Shown: in pieces, positions 1 through 7,178 of the stretch | Layout: the number at the start of each line of letters is the position of its first letter | How positions within the stretch are numbered: position 1 is the first letter of the stretch | Source: Rufibacter sp. LB8 | GTDB lineage: Bacteria > Bacteroidota > Bacteroidia > Cytophagales > Hymenobacteraceae | Assembly: GCF_014876185.1 (NCBI RefSeq) | Contig: NZ_JADALJ010000001.1 | Span: 2,647,501 to 2,711,500, forward strand | DNA: 64,000 nt | Reading direction: 5' to 3' | The notes under the pieces: model-generated | Seen by the model: the letters and a program-made list of their open reading frames with translations, nothing else | Databases searched by the model: none | Told to the model about the DNA's origin: nothing | Made by a program: the position numbers and the translations under genes

Positions 1-1
1 A

Positions 2-1024
2 ATCTACTTCGCCATTGCGCCCAACGGCACCAACACCATGCGGGCGCACGCCTTTGACCTGGAAGAAACCGCCGAGTTTGATTTGAACAATGTGCAGCGC
101 TCAGAGATTGGCTGGGCCAATTACCTATTGGGCGTGGTGGCGCAGCTGCAGAAAGCCAACTATGACGTGAAAGGCTTTGACGTGGTCTTTGGCGGAAATG
201 TGCCCATTGGCGCTGGCATGTCGTCCTCGGCGGCGGTGGAGTGCGGGCTGGCGTATGGCTTGAATTACCTTTTCGCGTTTAATATTGAGAAGTTCACGCT
301 GGTGAAAATGGCGCAGAAAGCCGAGCACGAATACGCGCTGGTGATGTGTGGCATCATGGACCAGTTTGCCAGCATGTTCGGGAAGCACAACCACGTGGTC
401 AAGCTGGACTGCCGTTCGCTGGAATACGAATACTTCCCGTTTGATTTGGCTGACTACCGCATTGTGCTCTGTGACACGCAGGTGAAACATTCCCTGGCTT
501 CCTCGGCGTACAACACGCGCCGCCAAGAATGTGAAACCGGCGTGGCGCTCCTGCAAAAGCATTACCCAGAAGTCCACAGCCTGCGCGATGCCACGCTGGA
601 AATGCTCCAAGCGCACCAAGCCGAATTTGACCCCGTGGTGTACAACCGCTGCACCTACGTAGTGGAAGAGAACCTGCGCGTGGAACAGGCCTGCCAAGAT
701 TTAGCCAACGGCGACATGGTAGCCTTCGGGCAGAAGATGTACGCCTCGCACCACGGCCTGCAGCATCAATATGAAGTCAGTTGCAAAGAGTTGGATTTTC
801 TGGTGGACGAAGCCAAGAAATCGCAAGAGGTGCTGGGCGGACGCATGATGGGCGGCGGCTTTGGCGGCTGTACCATCAACCTGGTGAAACTGGCCGGTAT
901 TGGCACCTTCACCGCCCAGATGACCGAGGCTTATAAAGCCCAGTTTAACATTGACCTCAAAACCTACGTGGCCCAGATAGAAAACGGGACCAGCCTGGTT
1001 CCTATTGACTTCTCAAAGAAATAA
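2..1024 (+). CDS. galK: Galactokinase, 5'-truncated by window edge
   Basis: Phosphorylates alpha-D-galactose at C1 with ATP in the cytoplasm, the first committed step of the Leloir pathway. The frame is already open at base 2 and reads through IYFAIAPNGTNTM before the first in-frame ATG at 38, so the N-terminus with the sugar-binding signature lies outside the window. 340 residues are visible against about 385 for the family. Seen: the GHMP-kinase ATP loop PIGAGMSSSA (bases from 203), the catalytic-Asp region GIMDQF (from about 350) and the C-terminal glycine-rich motif GGRMMGGGFGGC (from about 836). galT follows on the same strand. Identification is firm; only the start is missing. Confidence 0.95.
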   Translation: MYFAIAPNGTNTMRAHAFDLEETAEFDLNNVQRSEIGWANYLLGVVAQLQKANYDVKGFDVVFGGNVPIGAGMSSSAAVECGLAYGLNYLFAFNIEKFTLVKMAQKAEHEYALVMCGIMDQFASMFGKHNHVVKLDCRSLEYEYFPFDLADYRIVLCDTQVKHSLASSAYNTRRQECETGVALLQKHYPEVHSLRDATLEMLQAHQAEFDPVVYNRCTYVVEENLRVEQACQDLANGDMVAFGQKMYASHHGLQHQYEVSCKELDFLVDEAKKSQEVLGGRMMGGGFGGCTINLVKLAGIGTFTAQMTEAYKAQFNIDLKTYVAQIENGTSLVPIDFSKK

Positions 1025-1118
1025 CCCTTGACTCACTACCTCCAAGTCATTTCGCATGACTTCGGGGTAGCTTTAGTTATTTCTTACCATTCACATCTTC
1101 ATTTCTTCACGCATCGCC

Positions 1119-2144
1119 ATGGAAGCCTTTGATATAAACGACCATTCTCACCGAAGATACAATGCCCTCACCGGCGACTGGGTGCTGGTCTCGCCGCACC
1201 GGTCCAAAAGGCCGTGGCAGGGCCAGCAGGAAGAAACCACCAAAGAGCAACGGCCGCAATATGACCCAAACTGTTACCTCTGCCCGGGCAATCTGCGCGC
1301 CAACGGCGAAACCAACCCAGAGTATCCGTCCACGTTTGTGTTCACAAATGACTTCGCGGCGCTGCAGGAACAAACTCCGGCCGGTGGCTTAAGCAAAGGC
1401 GGTTTAATTAAAGCCGAGAGCGAGCGCGGGCTGTGCAAGGTCATCTGTTTCTCGCCGAGGCATGATTTAACCTTGTCTGACATGGCCGTGCCGGAAATAC
1501 GCAAAGTGGTGGACCTCTGGCAACAGCAATATCTGGAACTGGGCGCGCTGGACTACATTAATTACGTGCAGATTTTTGAGAACAAAGGCGCGGTCATGGG
1601 CAGCAGCAACCCGCACCCGCACGGCCAGATCTGGGCCCAGAGCTCGGTGCCCGTGGAACCCGCCAAAGAAACCATGCAGCAGACGCAGTATTTCCATGAA
1701 AACAAAAGAAGTCTGTTAGCCGATTATCTGGCCCTGGAACTGGAGGAGAAAACCCGAATTGTTTTGGAGAACGAACACTTTGCCGCGCTGGTGCCGTTCT
1801 GGGCCGTATGGCCGTTTGAGACCATGCTCATCCCCAAACGCCACTTCGCCCATTTAGGCCAGATTTCAGATGAAGAAAAAGACGCTTTTGCGGCCATGAT
1901 AAAAGACTTGTCGGCTATTTATGACAAACTCTTCCAGACGTCTTTCCCCTACTCCGCTGGTCTGCACCAAAGCCCCACCGACGCACAGGAACACCCCGAA
2001 TGGCACTTCCACATGCACTTCTATCCGCCGCTGCTACGTTCGGCAACCGTCAAGAAATTCATGGTAGGCTATGAACTCCTCGGCGACCCGCAACGTGATA
2101 TCACCCCAGAAAGCGCCGCCGAACGGCTGCGCGGATTGGCGTAG
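1119..2144 (+). CDS. galT: Galactose-1-phosphate uridylyltransferase
   Basis: HIT-superfamily transferase that exchanges UMP between UDP-glucose and galactose 1-phosphate through a uridylyl-histidine. 341 residues, normal for the class I enzyme. CYLC at residues 52-55 fits the structural metal site, SNPHPHGQ at 163-170 carries the catalytic His-Pro-His (second His is the nucleophile by family knowledge), and [10 protein letters not shown] near residue 288 supplies further histidines. ATG 1119 lies 94 bases after galK on the same strand, so a gal operon is likely; no galE or mutarotase is seen downstream, where the next gene reads the other way. The stop codon directly abuts a PAL40 palindrome. 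Confidence 0.96.
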   Translation: MEAFDINDHSHRRYNALTGDWVLVSPHRSKRPWQGQQEETTKEQRPQYDPNCYLCPGNLRANGETNPEYPSTFVFTNDFAALQEQTPAGGLSKGGLIKAESERGLCKVICFSPRHDLTLSDMAVPEIRKVVDLWQQQYLELGALDYINYVQIFENKGAVMGSSNPHPHGQIWAQSSVPVEPAKETMQQTQYFHENKRSLLADYLALELEEKTRIVLENEHFAALVPFWAVWPFETMLIPKRHFAHLGQISDEEKDAFAAMIKDLSAIYDKLFQTSFPYSAGLHQSPTDAQEHPEWHFHMHFYPPLLRSATVKKFMVGYELLGDPQRDITPESAAERLRGLA

Positions 2145-2183
2145 CGTTTTCGGGCTCAATTCTGGAAACGGAGCCGAAAACGG
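2145..2183. repeat. PAL40 palindrome
   Basis: Starts at the base after the galT stop codon. Arms CGTTTTCGGGCTCAA and CGGAGCCGAAAACGG; centre imperfect. Confidence 0.8.
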
Positions 2184-2286
2184 AAACACTTATCTCTATG
2201 CGGCAAGAATGAAATCTGTAAAGTCATCATACCCTACCCCCTTCAAAGGGGGACGAAATGTGTTTTGTTTTGGGTGAAATGCGTGG

Positions 2287-2380
2287 GAGACAAGGCGGTG
2301 CCTGGTCTCTACAGGGACATTACCTATAAAGAAATCGAATTTTCATTCTCGTGTAGAGACCAGGCATCGCCTTGTCTCTA
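2287..2380. repeat. Inverted repeat of the GTAGAGACC family
   Basis: Two 26-base arms (2287-2312 and 2353-2378), complementary except for one base, flank about 40 bases. The core word is GTAGAGACCAGGC. Outside the arms an AATGCG / CGCATT pair extends the symmetry. Related single units recur near 30934, 53869 and 54023. With the two PAL40 copies it fills the 313-base gap between galT and the SulP gene; no gene seen there. Confidence 0.75.
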
Positions 2381-2413
2381 GCGCATTGCTTTCTTCTTCT
2401 TATGATATTTTCA

Positions 2414-2453
2414 CGATTTGGGCCTCATTTCGAATTTAGAGCCTAAAAACAGA
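2414..2453. repeat. PAL40 palindrome, degenerate
   Basis: Worn copy (GGGCCTCATTTCG then TTTAGAGCCTAAAAAC) ending 4 bases beyond the stop of the leftward SulP gene. Confidence 0.45.
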
Positions 2454-2457
2454 AACC

Positions 2458-3987
2458 CTATTTTTTTGCATCAGTCATCACAGAATAGTGTGGGTCTTCC
2501 AGAATGTTAACTTCAATCACGGCGCTGGCGTTCTGGAGCAGGGCACGGCAGTCGGGGCTTAGGTGGCGGAGGTGGAGTTTCTTACCAGCTTTTTGGTAGC
2601 GATTGGTGAGTTTGTTGAGAGCTTCAATACCCGACATATCGGCCACGCGGCTGTCTTTGAAATCGATGATAACCTCAGCGGGGTCATTGGCCACGTCAAA
2701 CTTCTCCGTGAACGCCGCCGCAGACCCGAAGAACAAGGGCCCATACAATTCATAATGCTTCGCGCCATGCGCATCTATGTATTTTCTGGCGCGTATGCGT
2801 TTGGCGCTTTCCCAGGCGAAAACCAGCGCTGAGATAATCACACCAATCAAAACCGCCAGCGCCAGGTTATGCAGCCAAACGGTAATCACGGCCACCAGAA
2901 TTCCCACGAACACATCATGCCGGGGCATTTTGTTGATAATCTTAAAACTGAGCCACTCAAACGTACCAATGGACACCATCACCATCACGCCCACCAAGGC
3001 TGCCATAGGCACTTGTTCAATGAACGGCGCGCCCACCAGAATAATGACCAGAATAGTCACCGCAGACACAATTCCGGCCAGCCTTGCCCTGGCGCCCGCC
3101 GACAAATTCACCAGCGTCTGAGCAATCATGGCGCAACCGCCCATGCCGTAGAAAAAACCGTTCAGCACGTTGGCGGTGCCTTGAGCCACGCTTTCGCGGT
3201 TGCCGTTGCCGCGCGTGCCCGTGATTTCGTCCACTAGATTGAGCGTGAGCAAACTCTCGGTCAAACCCACGCCGGCCATAATTAAAGCATACGGGAAGAT
3301 GATTTGCAGCGTCTCCAGCGTGAACGGAATCTGCGGAATATGGAAGGGCGGCAGGCTCCCGCTCACCGAGGCAATGTCGCGCACCAGTTTGGTATCAATG
3401 CCGAAGCCCATCACCACGCCAAACACCACCAGAATAGCTACCAAAGAAGGCGGAACAGCTTTGGTAATCTTGGGCAGCAGCAGAATAATGGCAATGGTGA
3501 GCGCCACCAGCCCCGCCATGATATAGAGCGTGTCGCCGGAAAGCCAGCCGGTGCCGGTTTTAAACTGCTCCACCTGTGACATGAAGATGATGATGGCCAG
3601 CCCGTTCACAAACCCGAACATGACCGGCTGTGGCACCAGCCTGATAAACTTGCCCAGCTTGAATACGCCCACCAGAATCTGCAGAATTCCCGCCAAAGCC
3701 ACGGCTGCAAACACATATTCCAGGCCGTGGCTCTGCATCAAAGCAATCAAGACTACCGCCGTGGCGCCCGCGCCACCGGAGACCATGCCCGGCCTTCCGC
3801 CTAGAACCGCCGTGACCAAACCCATGATAAAGGCGGCGTACAAACCCACCAACGGCGGAAACCCGGCCAGAATGGCAAAAGACAGCGACTCCGGAATCAT
3901 GGTCATGGCCACGGTGAGGCCGGCCAGAATCTCTTTTTTATAATCTACTTTCTGGCTGAAATCAAATAAACGTATGATGGGTTGCAT
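2458..3987 (-). CDS. SulP-family anion transporter with STAS domain
   Basis: Inner-membrane SLC26/SulP transporter; the family moves sulfate, bicarbonate or other anions, often with H+ or Na+. The substrate cannot be read from the sequence. 509 residues: about eleven or more hydrophobic segments from residue 20 to 390, opening with the family signature around EILAGLTVAMTMIPESLSFA, then a cytoplasmic STAS domain (about 400-500, IDFKDSRVADMSGIEAL). I start at ATG 3987 (MQPIIRLF) because the ATG three codons upstream has no extra support. It is transcribed alone, with convergent galT on one side and a small lipoprotein gene upstream on the same strand. Confidence 0.92.
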   Translation of the reverse strand: MQPIIRLFDFSQKVDYKKEILAGLTVAMTMIPESLSFAILAGFPPLVGLYAAFIMGLVTAVLGGRPGMVSGGAGATAVVLIALMQSHGLEYVFAAVALAGILQILVGVFKLGKFIRLVPQPVMFGFVNGLAIIIFMSQVEQFKTGTGWLSGDTLYIMAGLVALTIAIILLLPKITKAVPPSLVAILVVFGVVMGFGIDTKLVRDIASVSGSLPPFHIPQIPFTLETLQIIFPYALIMAGVGLTESLLTLNLVDEITGTRGNGNRESVAQGTANVLNGFFYGMGGCAMIAQTLVNLSAGARARLAGIVSAVTILVIILVGAPFIEQVPMAALVGVMVMVSIGTFEWLSFKIINKMPRHDVFVGILVAVITVWLHNLALAVLIGVIISALVFAWESAKRIRARKYIDAHGAKHYELYGPLFFGSAAAFTEKFDVANDPAEVIIDFKDSRVADMSGIEALNKLTNRYQKAGKKLHLRHLSPDCRALLQNASAVIEVNILEDPHYSVMTDAKK

Positions 3988-4254
3988 TCTAAACAATTCA
4001 ATTTAATTCTAAAAAAGCGCAGGCACACTCGGCATACCAGACCTATTTCTAAAGTCTGTGCCAGGCACGCAACATGCGAAGTTACAGGAAGGACGATTTG
4101 AAAATGCCAAAGGTCAGGAAAACCTCAGGCTCAGGGCGGGGTGACGCTTATGAAATAAAGAAAGGAGGTTGCCATACTTCTGGCAAAAGTAATTTAAAAT
4201 TCACAGAAACTGCTACAGGAGCATGCCGCCCTTCGGAAATAGGGTAAACCAAAA
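3988..4254. other. Gene-free stretch upstream of the SulP gene
   Basis: No gene recognised. A leftward TACTTTTG at 4184-4191 matches the Bacteroidota -7 box TAnnTTTG but has no TTTG partner at the usual spacing, so a promoter there is only possible. Confidence 0.4.
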
Positions 4255-4300
4255 AATCCGTTTTGGGGCTCATTTTCAGAAATGAGCCCCAAAACGGATT
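4255..4300. repeat. PAL40 palindrome
   Basis: Extended 46-base copy (AATCCG outer bases on both sides), GGGG-type arms; 24 bases beyond the stop of the leftward lipoprotein gene. Confidence 0.9.
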
Positions 4301-4324
4301 AACGGGTGTTCTACAAGAAACTGG

Positions 4325-4750
4325 TTATTTCTTAAGTGGAGCGCCTACGGCAATAGAGCAGTCATGGCCGGGTTGGCCGTGCGGCGGATTCATGCCGGGC
4401 GCAGTGGCCGTTGGCATTGCCGGAACTGGGGTTGGGGCGGCTACAGGCACCGGCGTTGGGGTTGGTGACACCACCGTTCCCGCAGAAGCGGCTGGTGTTT
4501 GCGCCGGTGATCCGTTCAACGGGGCCCCTACCTGAATGTCGCAGCGGTGGCCGGGCTGGCCGTGCGGCGGGTTCAGGGCCGCGGTGGCGCCGGCGTTTCC
4601 ACCGGTGGTGTCACCGGCTGCGGCCGGGGTATTAGTACTGAACGTGGCCGGCGTTGGGGTGAATGAGCCGTTGGCGGTATTTTTTTTCTCTGAGCAGCCC
4701 ATTGCCACCAGCAAAGAAGCAACCAAGAAAAGACGTGACGAATTTTTCAT
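4325..4750 (-). CDS. Lipoprotein with duplicated HGQPGH motif
   Basis: 141 residues of unknown function. A short signal peptide ends in the lipobox LVAMGC (Cys19), so export and lipidation are expected. The mature part is low-complexity Pro/Thr/Ala linker carrying two near-identical 19-residue units, NPPHGQPGHRCDIQVGAPL at 60-78 and a second at 121-139 (HGQPGHDCSIAVGAPL). Each unit has two His and one Cys in conserved spacing, which suggests metal or haem binding, but this is inference. I believe the unit recurs in other Bacteroidota exported proteins but cannot search. It is a single gene with PAL40 at its 3' end. Confidence 0.85.
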   Translation of the reverse strand: MKNSSRLFLVASLLVAMGCSEKKNTANGSFTPTPATFSTNTPAAAGDTTGGNAGATAALNPPHGQPGHRCDIQVGAPLNGSPAQTPAASAGTVVSPTPTPVPVAAPTPVPAMPTATAPGMNPPHGQPGHDCSIAVGAPLKK

Positions 4751-4905
4751 ATAAACCTATAAGTTTCAGGCCTAACGTGCAGGCCAGTAGCTGAGTTCCC
4801 AGCTATTCTGTGTAAAGATAAGTAGAAGTACCACATCTGCGGCATATATTCTTGCAAAAGCATGCGGTGTAGCTTGGCCTACTCCCACTGTTGTGCTGTG
4901 GTGGT

Positions 4906-5175
4906 TTAACCAAAAATTATTTCTTCAAAAGTTCTCGCATTTTTCACCTTTTCAATCCATTCTGTTTTATTCTCGTCCTCATCTAATAAGTATAATTGGG
5001 CTAACATATGGTTACGAACTTCTTCAATGGTCAACCTTTCTCCGGTGGAGAGGAATACTAGCTCCACCTTACAGAAATTAGGTATAAAGCTAAAAAACTG
5101 CCTTGCCAAACCAGGCAGTTTTCTATCTGTTACCCTATAAACCTCACCCGTGAATACCAAAGCAGATTCTGACAC
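4906..5175 (-). CDS. Small hypothetical protein, start uncertain
   Basis: Not recognised. The frame gives a globular-looking, charged C-terminal half (RNHMLAQLYLLDEDENKTEW). The open frame extends upstream into PAL40 at 5181-5222 and could formally begin with a TTG inside the palindrome, adding residues encoded by the repeat. I prefer GTG at 5173-5175 (89 residues), just inside the repeat boundary. No ATG is available at the N-terminus, so the gene may have lost its original start when PAL40 arrived and could be a remnant. Its upstream neighbour on the same strand ends at 5249. Confidence 0.5.
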   Translation of the reverse strand: MSESALVFTGEVYRVTDRKLPGLARQFFSFIPNFCKVELVFLSTGERLTIEEVRNHMLAQLYLLDEDENKTEWIEKVKNARTFEEIIFG

Positions 5176-5180
5176 AAAAA

Positions 5181-5222
5181 ATCCGTTTTGGGGCTCATTT
5201 CTGAAAATGAGCCCCAAAACGG
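5181..5222. repeat. PAL40 palindrome
   Basis: GGGG-type arms, nearly perfect. Lies 26 bases beyond the stop of the 5249-5923 gene and 5 bases before the proposed GTG of the next gene on the same strand. Confidence 0.9.
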
Positions 5223-5248
5223 ACTTCTAACTACCTGTCTCTAAAAAA

Positions 5249-5923
5249 TCAATTCAAAGACGGCATCTGTTTTTTCTTGGGGAACGCAGACTTAGACGCG
5301 AAGATGATCACCTGAATCATGAGCCCCAGGCCCACCAGCAGCACCACCTCAAACTGCGTGAGAATGGCCGAGCCGGCAATAATCTTCTTTGACTGGTTGT
5401 TCAGCAGGCGGCCTTCCTCTACCTGTATGCCAGACAGCTGCTCCAGATGCGCGGCGGCTTGCTGGTACTGGGCGTCTAACAGCGGCTTCGCCGAGGAGGT
5501 GGTCTGCGCCAGGTTGCCCGGTGCAGCCAGATATTGCCGTTCCAGTTTACCAATGGTGGCCATGTTTTGCTGCAAAGCGCCAAAGTAAGACGCCTCTGCC
5601 GTGGTAAGCTTGGTCTTGGCGTAATTCTCCATGAGCCCCGCTATGGCGGTGTTGTGCTGGTTGATTTTTGGCAACATACCCGCTGCCGCGCCACCCTGGT
5701 AGGCACAGTTGTCAACCATCATTTTTTTCTGGTACAAATGCCCAGACAGCTGGAAAATGTAACTCTCCACCAGCAATCGGTCTTCATACACAGATGAAAA
5801 CGAATGGCCCAGTTCAGTCACATTTCTACTGTCAACGGTATTTTTCACCAGCACCAGCACTACAATCACTGCCAGTATAAGCGCTGCCTTCCCTTTCTGC
5901 TGAATGCTATATCCCCATTTCAT
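5249..5923 (-). CDS. Membrane protein with MCP-like four-helix-bundle sensor region, no output domain
   Basis: 224 residues from ATG 5923 (MKWGYSIQQKGKAAL); the frame is open further to an ATG at 5986, but the shorter form puts a positive N-terminus directly before TM1 as in chemoreceptor-type proteins. TM1 covers about residues 11-27, then roughly 150 mostly helical, Gln/Ala/Leu-rich residues resembling the periplasmic four-helix bundle of methyl-accepting proteins, then TM2 near 190-210 and a short basic tail (SAFPKKKQ). HAMP, methylation helices and kinase-binding tip are absent, so it may sense without signalling itself. No chemotaxis gene is adjacent. Function unknown. Confidence 0.75.
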   Translation of the reverse strand: MKWGYSIQQKGKAALILAVIVVLVLVKNTVDSRNVTELGHSFSSVYEDRLLVESYIFQLSGHLYQKKMMVDNCAYQGGAAAGMLPKINQHNTAIAGLMENYAKTKLTTAEASYFGALQQNMATIGKLERQYLAAPGNLAQTTSSAKPLLDAQYQQAAAHLEQLSGIQVEEGRLLNNQSKKIIAGSAILTQFEVVLLVGLGLMIQVIIFASKSAFPKKKQMPSLN

Positions 5924-6084
5924 AAATCTTCTGGTTAAAAGTTTCACAAACCCAACGGTGGTCAAGGCAAGCATTGCGTTTGCCACACCTTTAGCACCCT
6001 TAAGTTACTAAAAAAATTCCACATATCCGTTTGTTTCCCAAAGTGATAGCACATTCCCACCACCCACAAAAACCTTGCAGGGAA

Positions 6085-6474
6085 TTATGTCACTTTTGCA
6101 GGGCGAGCGAAGAGCACCAGTCCGAAGAGTACCGCAAACACGCCATACGCCGCCGCCAAAACCATGAGGTACACTGGTGGTTCTGCTGCGGCCCACACTC
6201 CTTTGCCCAACGCCAGCGCGCCCATCAGAAAGTGCAGGAAATTGGCCATGCTCAAGGGCCGCGCATACACCCCGCCCAGCAGCAGGCGTCTCGCCATCCA
6301 GTTCAGCACCCCAAACGCCAGGTACAGCGCCCCCAGCAGTTGCATGGCCAAGGCCATCTCCTGTTGGGCTTCGCCGCACAGCCACGCAGTGAAACTGTCT
6401 GGGAAAAACGAAAAATACAAGCCCAGCGCGCCCATAAAAACCGCACTGCCGCTCATAAGAATTCTGGTATTCAT
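6085..6474 (-). CDS. Small four-TM membrane protein
   Basis: 129 residues starting at ATG 6474 (MNTRILMSGSAVF); an upstream ATG at 6525 would add 17 polar residues lacking support. Four hydrophobic segments are visible, near residues 6-25, 45-60, 75-92 and 98-120. The short loop with FFPDSFTAWLCGEA between the first two helices resembles other uncharacterised small Bacteroidota membrane proteins, but I cannot name a family with confidence. It stands alone between a leftward gene and a PAL40 copy. Confidence 0.7.
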   Translation of the reverse strand: MNTRILMSGSAVFMGALGLYFSFFPDSFTAWLCGEAQQEMALAMQLLGALYLAFGVLNWMARRLLLGGVYARPLSMANFLHFLMGALALGKGVWAAAEPPVYLMVLAAAYGVFAVLFGLVLFARPAKVT

Positions 6475-6532
6475 TTTAAAGGCAGTAAGAGATTGAACAG
6501 GCACTATGCAAGCTTCAGGGCGCAAAAGGAAA

Positions 6533-6578
6533 AATCCGTTTTCGGGCTCAATTTCAGAAATGAGGCCAAAAACGGATT
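6533..6578. repeat. PAL40 palindrome
   Basis: 46-base copy with AATCCG outer bases; lies 59 bases upstream of the leftward start at 6474, so this one is at a 5' end. Confidence 0.85.
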
Positions 6579-6916
6579 AGAAAACAAGTGTTATTTTCTG
6601 GCGTTGCTTTAACAATAGACAAGGGCGCTTACCACCTAATGGCTTGCTGGTTAGACTTCCGCAACAAAGCCATGCCAAACATTCTCTCTTCCCCTACTTG
6701 GAGTTGCATTCACTAGAAGCTACAAATTTGCGTGGTCCGCCACTGTGGCTTATGCCCTGGGTGGCGCGTGGCCATTTGGTTTCCTTTGAGCCCAAACTAC
6801 GGCATTTGCAGACCTCCATTCTTGACCGGCTAACCTTTTGCCCTGAAACAGAGTATTTAAAAAATACTATAGATCTATTGTCTACAGTATGTCAACCGAA
6901 CCTCAAGACTACCACT
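6579..6916. other. Gene-free stretch
   Basis: Open frames here are not gene-like in composition. The A+T-rich segment around 6855-6895 just upstream of the 6917 gene is the likely promoter region, but no clear TAnnTTTG box was found. Confidence 0.4.
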
Positions 6917-7087
6917 ATGAAAAATTTACAAGGATATTTCTTAGCATTAATGTTAGTGTTCACCCTTACGCTCACCAGTTGTGAGTTGGTGGGTGACATT
7001 CTGGAAGTGGGCATGTGGATGGGCATTATCATTGTGCTGGCCATTATCTTCATTGTGTACTGGTTATTCAAGAAGATCAGACGCTAG
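6917..7087 (+). CDS. Small lipoprotein / membrane protein
   Basis: 56 residues from ATG 6917 (MKNLQGYFLALML); the frame is open further upstream but that part lacks any signal sequence and looks non-coding. A signal peptide ends at LTLTSC (Cys22), followed by a second hydrophobic helix (GIIIVLAIIFIVYWLF) and a basic tail KKIRR. Small proteins of this layout are common in Bacteroidota and are often labelled phosphatidate cytidylyltransferase in databases without real support. Lipidation plus one helix would place it in the envelope; function unknown. PAL40 begins at the base after the stop. Confidence 0.75.
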   Translation: MKNLQGYFLALMLVFTLTLTSCELVGDILEVGMWMGIIIVLAIIFIVYWLFKKIRR

Positions 7088-7126
7088 CCGTTTTTGCCCT
7101 CATTTCCAGAAATGAGCCCGAAAACA
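7088..7126. repeat. PAL40 palindrome
   Basis: Left arm CCGTTTTTGCCCTCATTTC, right arm GAAATGAGCCCGAAAAC; zero-base gap to the preceding stop. Confidence 0.85.
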
Positions 7127-7163
7127 GAAAAGGGGAACTGCTTTAGTGCGGCTCCCCTTTTTT
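7127..7163. terminator. Bidirectional intrinsic terminator
   Basis: AAAAGGGGA pairs with TCCCCTTTT, and the A and T runs serve both directions between convergent genes ending at 7087 and 7179. Confidence 0.7.
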
Positions 7164-7178
7164 GTTTTCTGTGCCAAC

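Noticed and set aside
125..697. Long antisense frame within galK
   Set aside because: Shadow of galK with composition of the reverse third position; no start context and no family features. Similar antisense frames at 1107-1373, 2869-3237, 25755-26297 and 52405-52815 were dropped for the same reason.
4263..4535. Rightward frame starting in PAL40 (GLIFRNEPQNG...) opposite the HGQPGH lipoprotein
   Set aside because: Starts with TTG in the repeat and lies antisense to a well-supported lipoprotein gene.
6644..6916. Upstream extension of the small lipoprotein frame
   Set aside because: Would bury the signal peptide 91 residues deep; residues are not protein-like.
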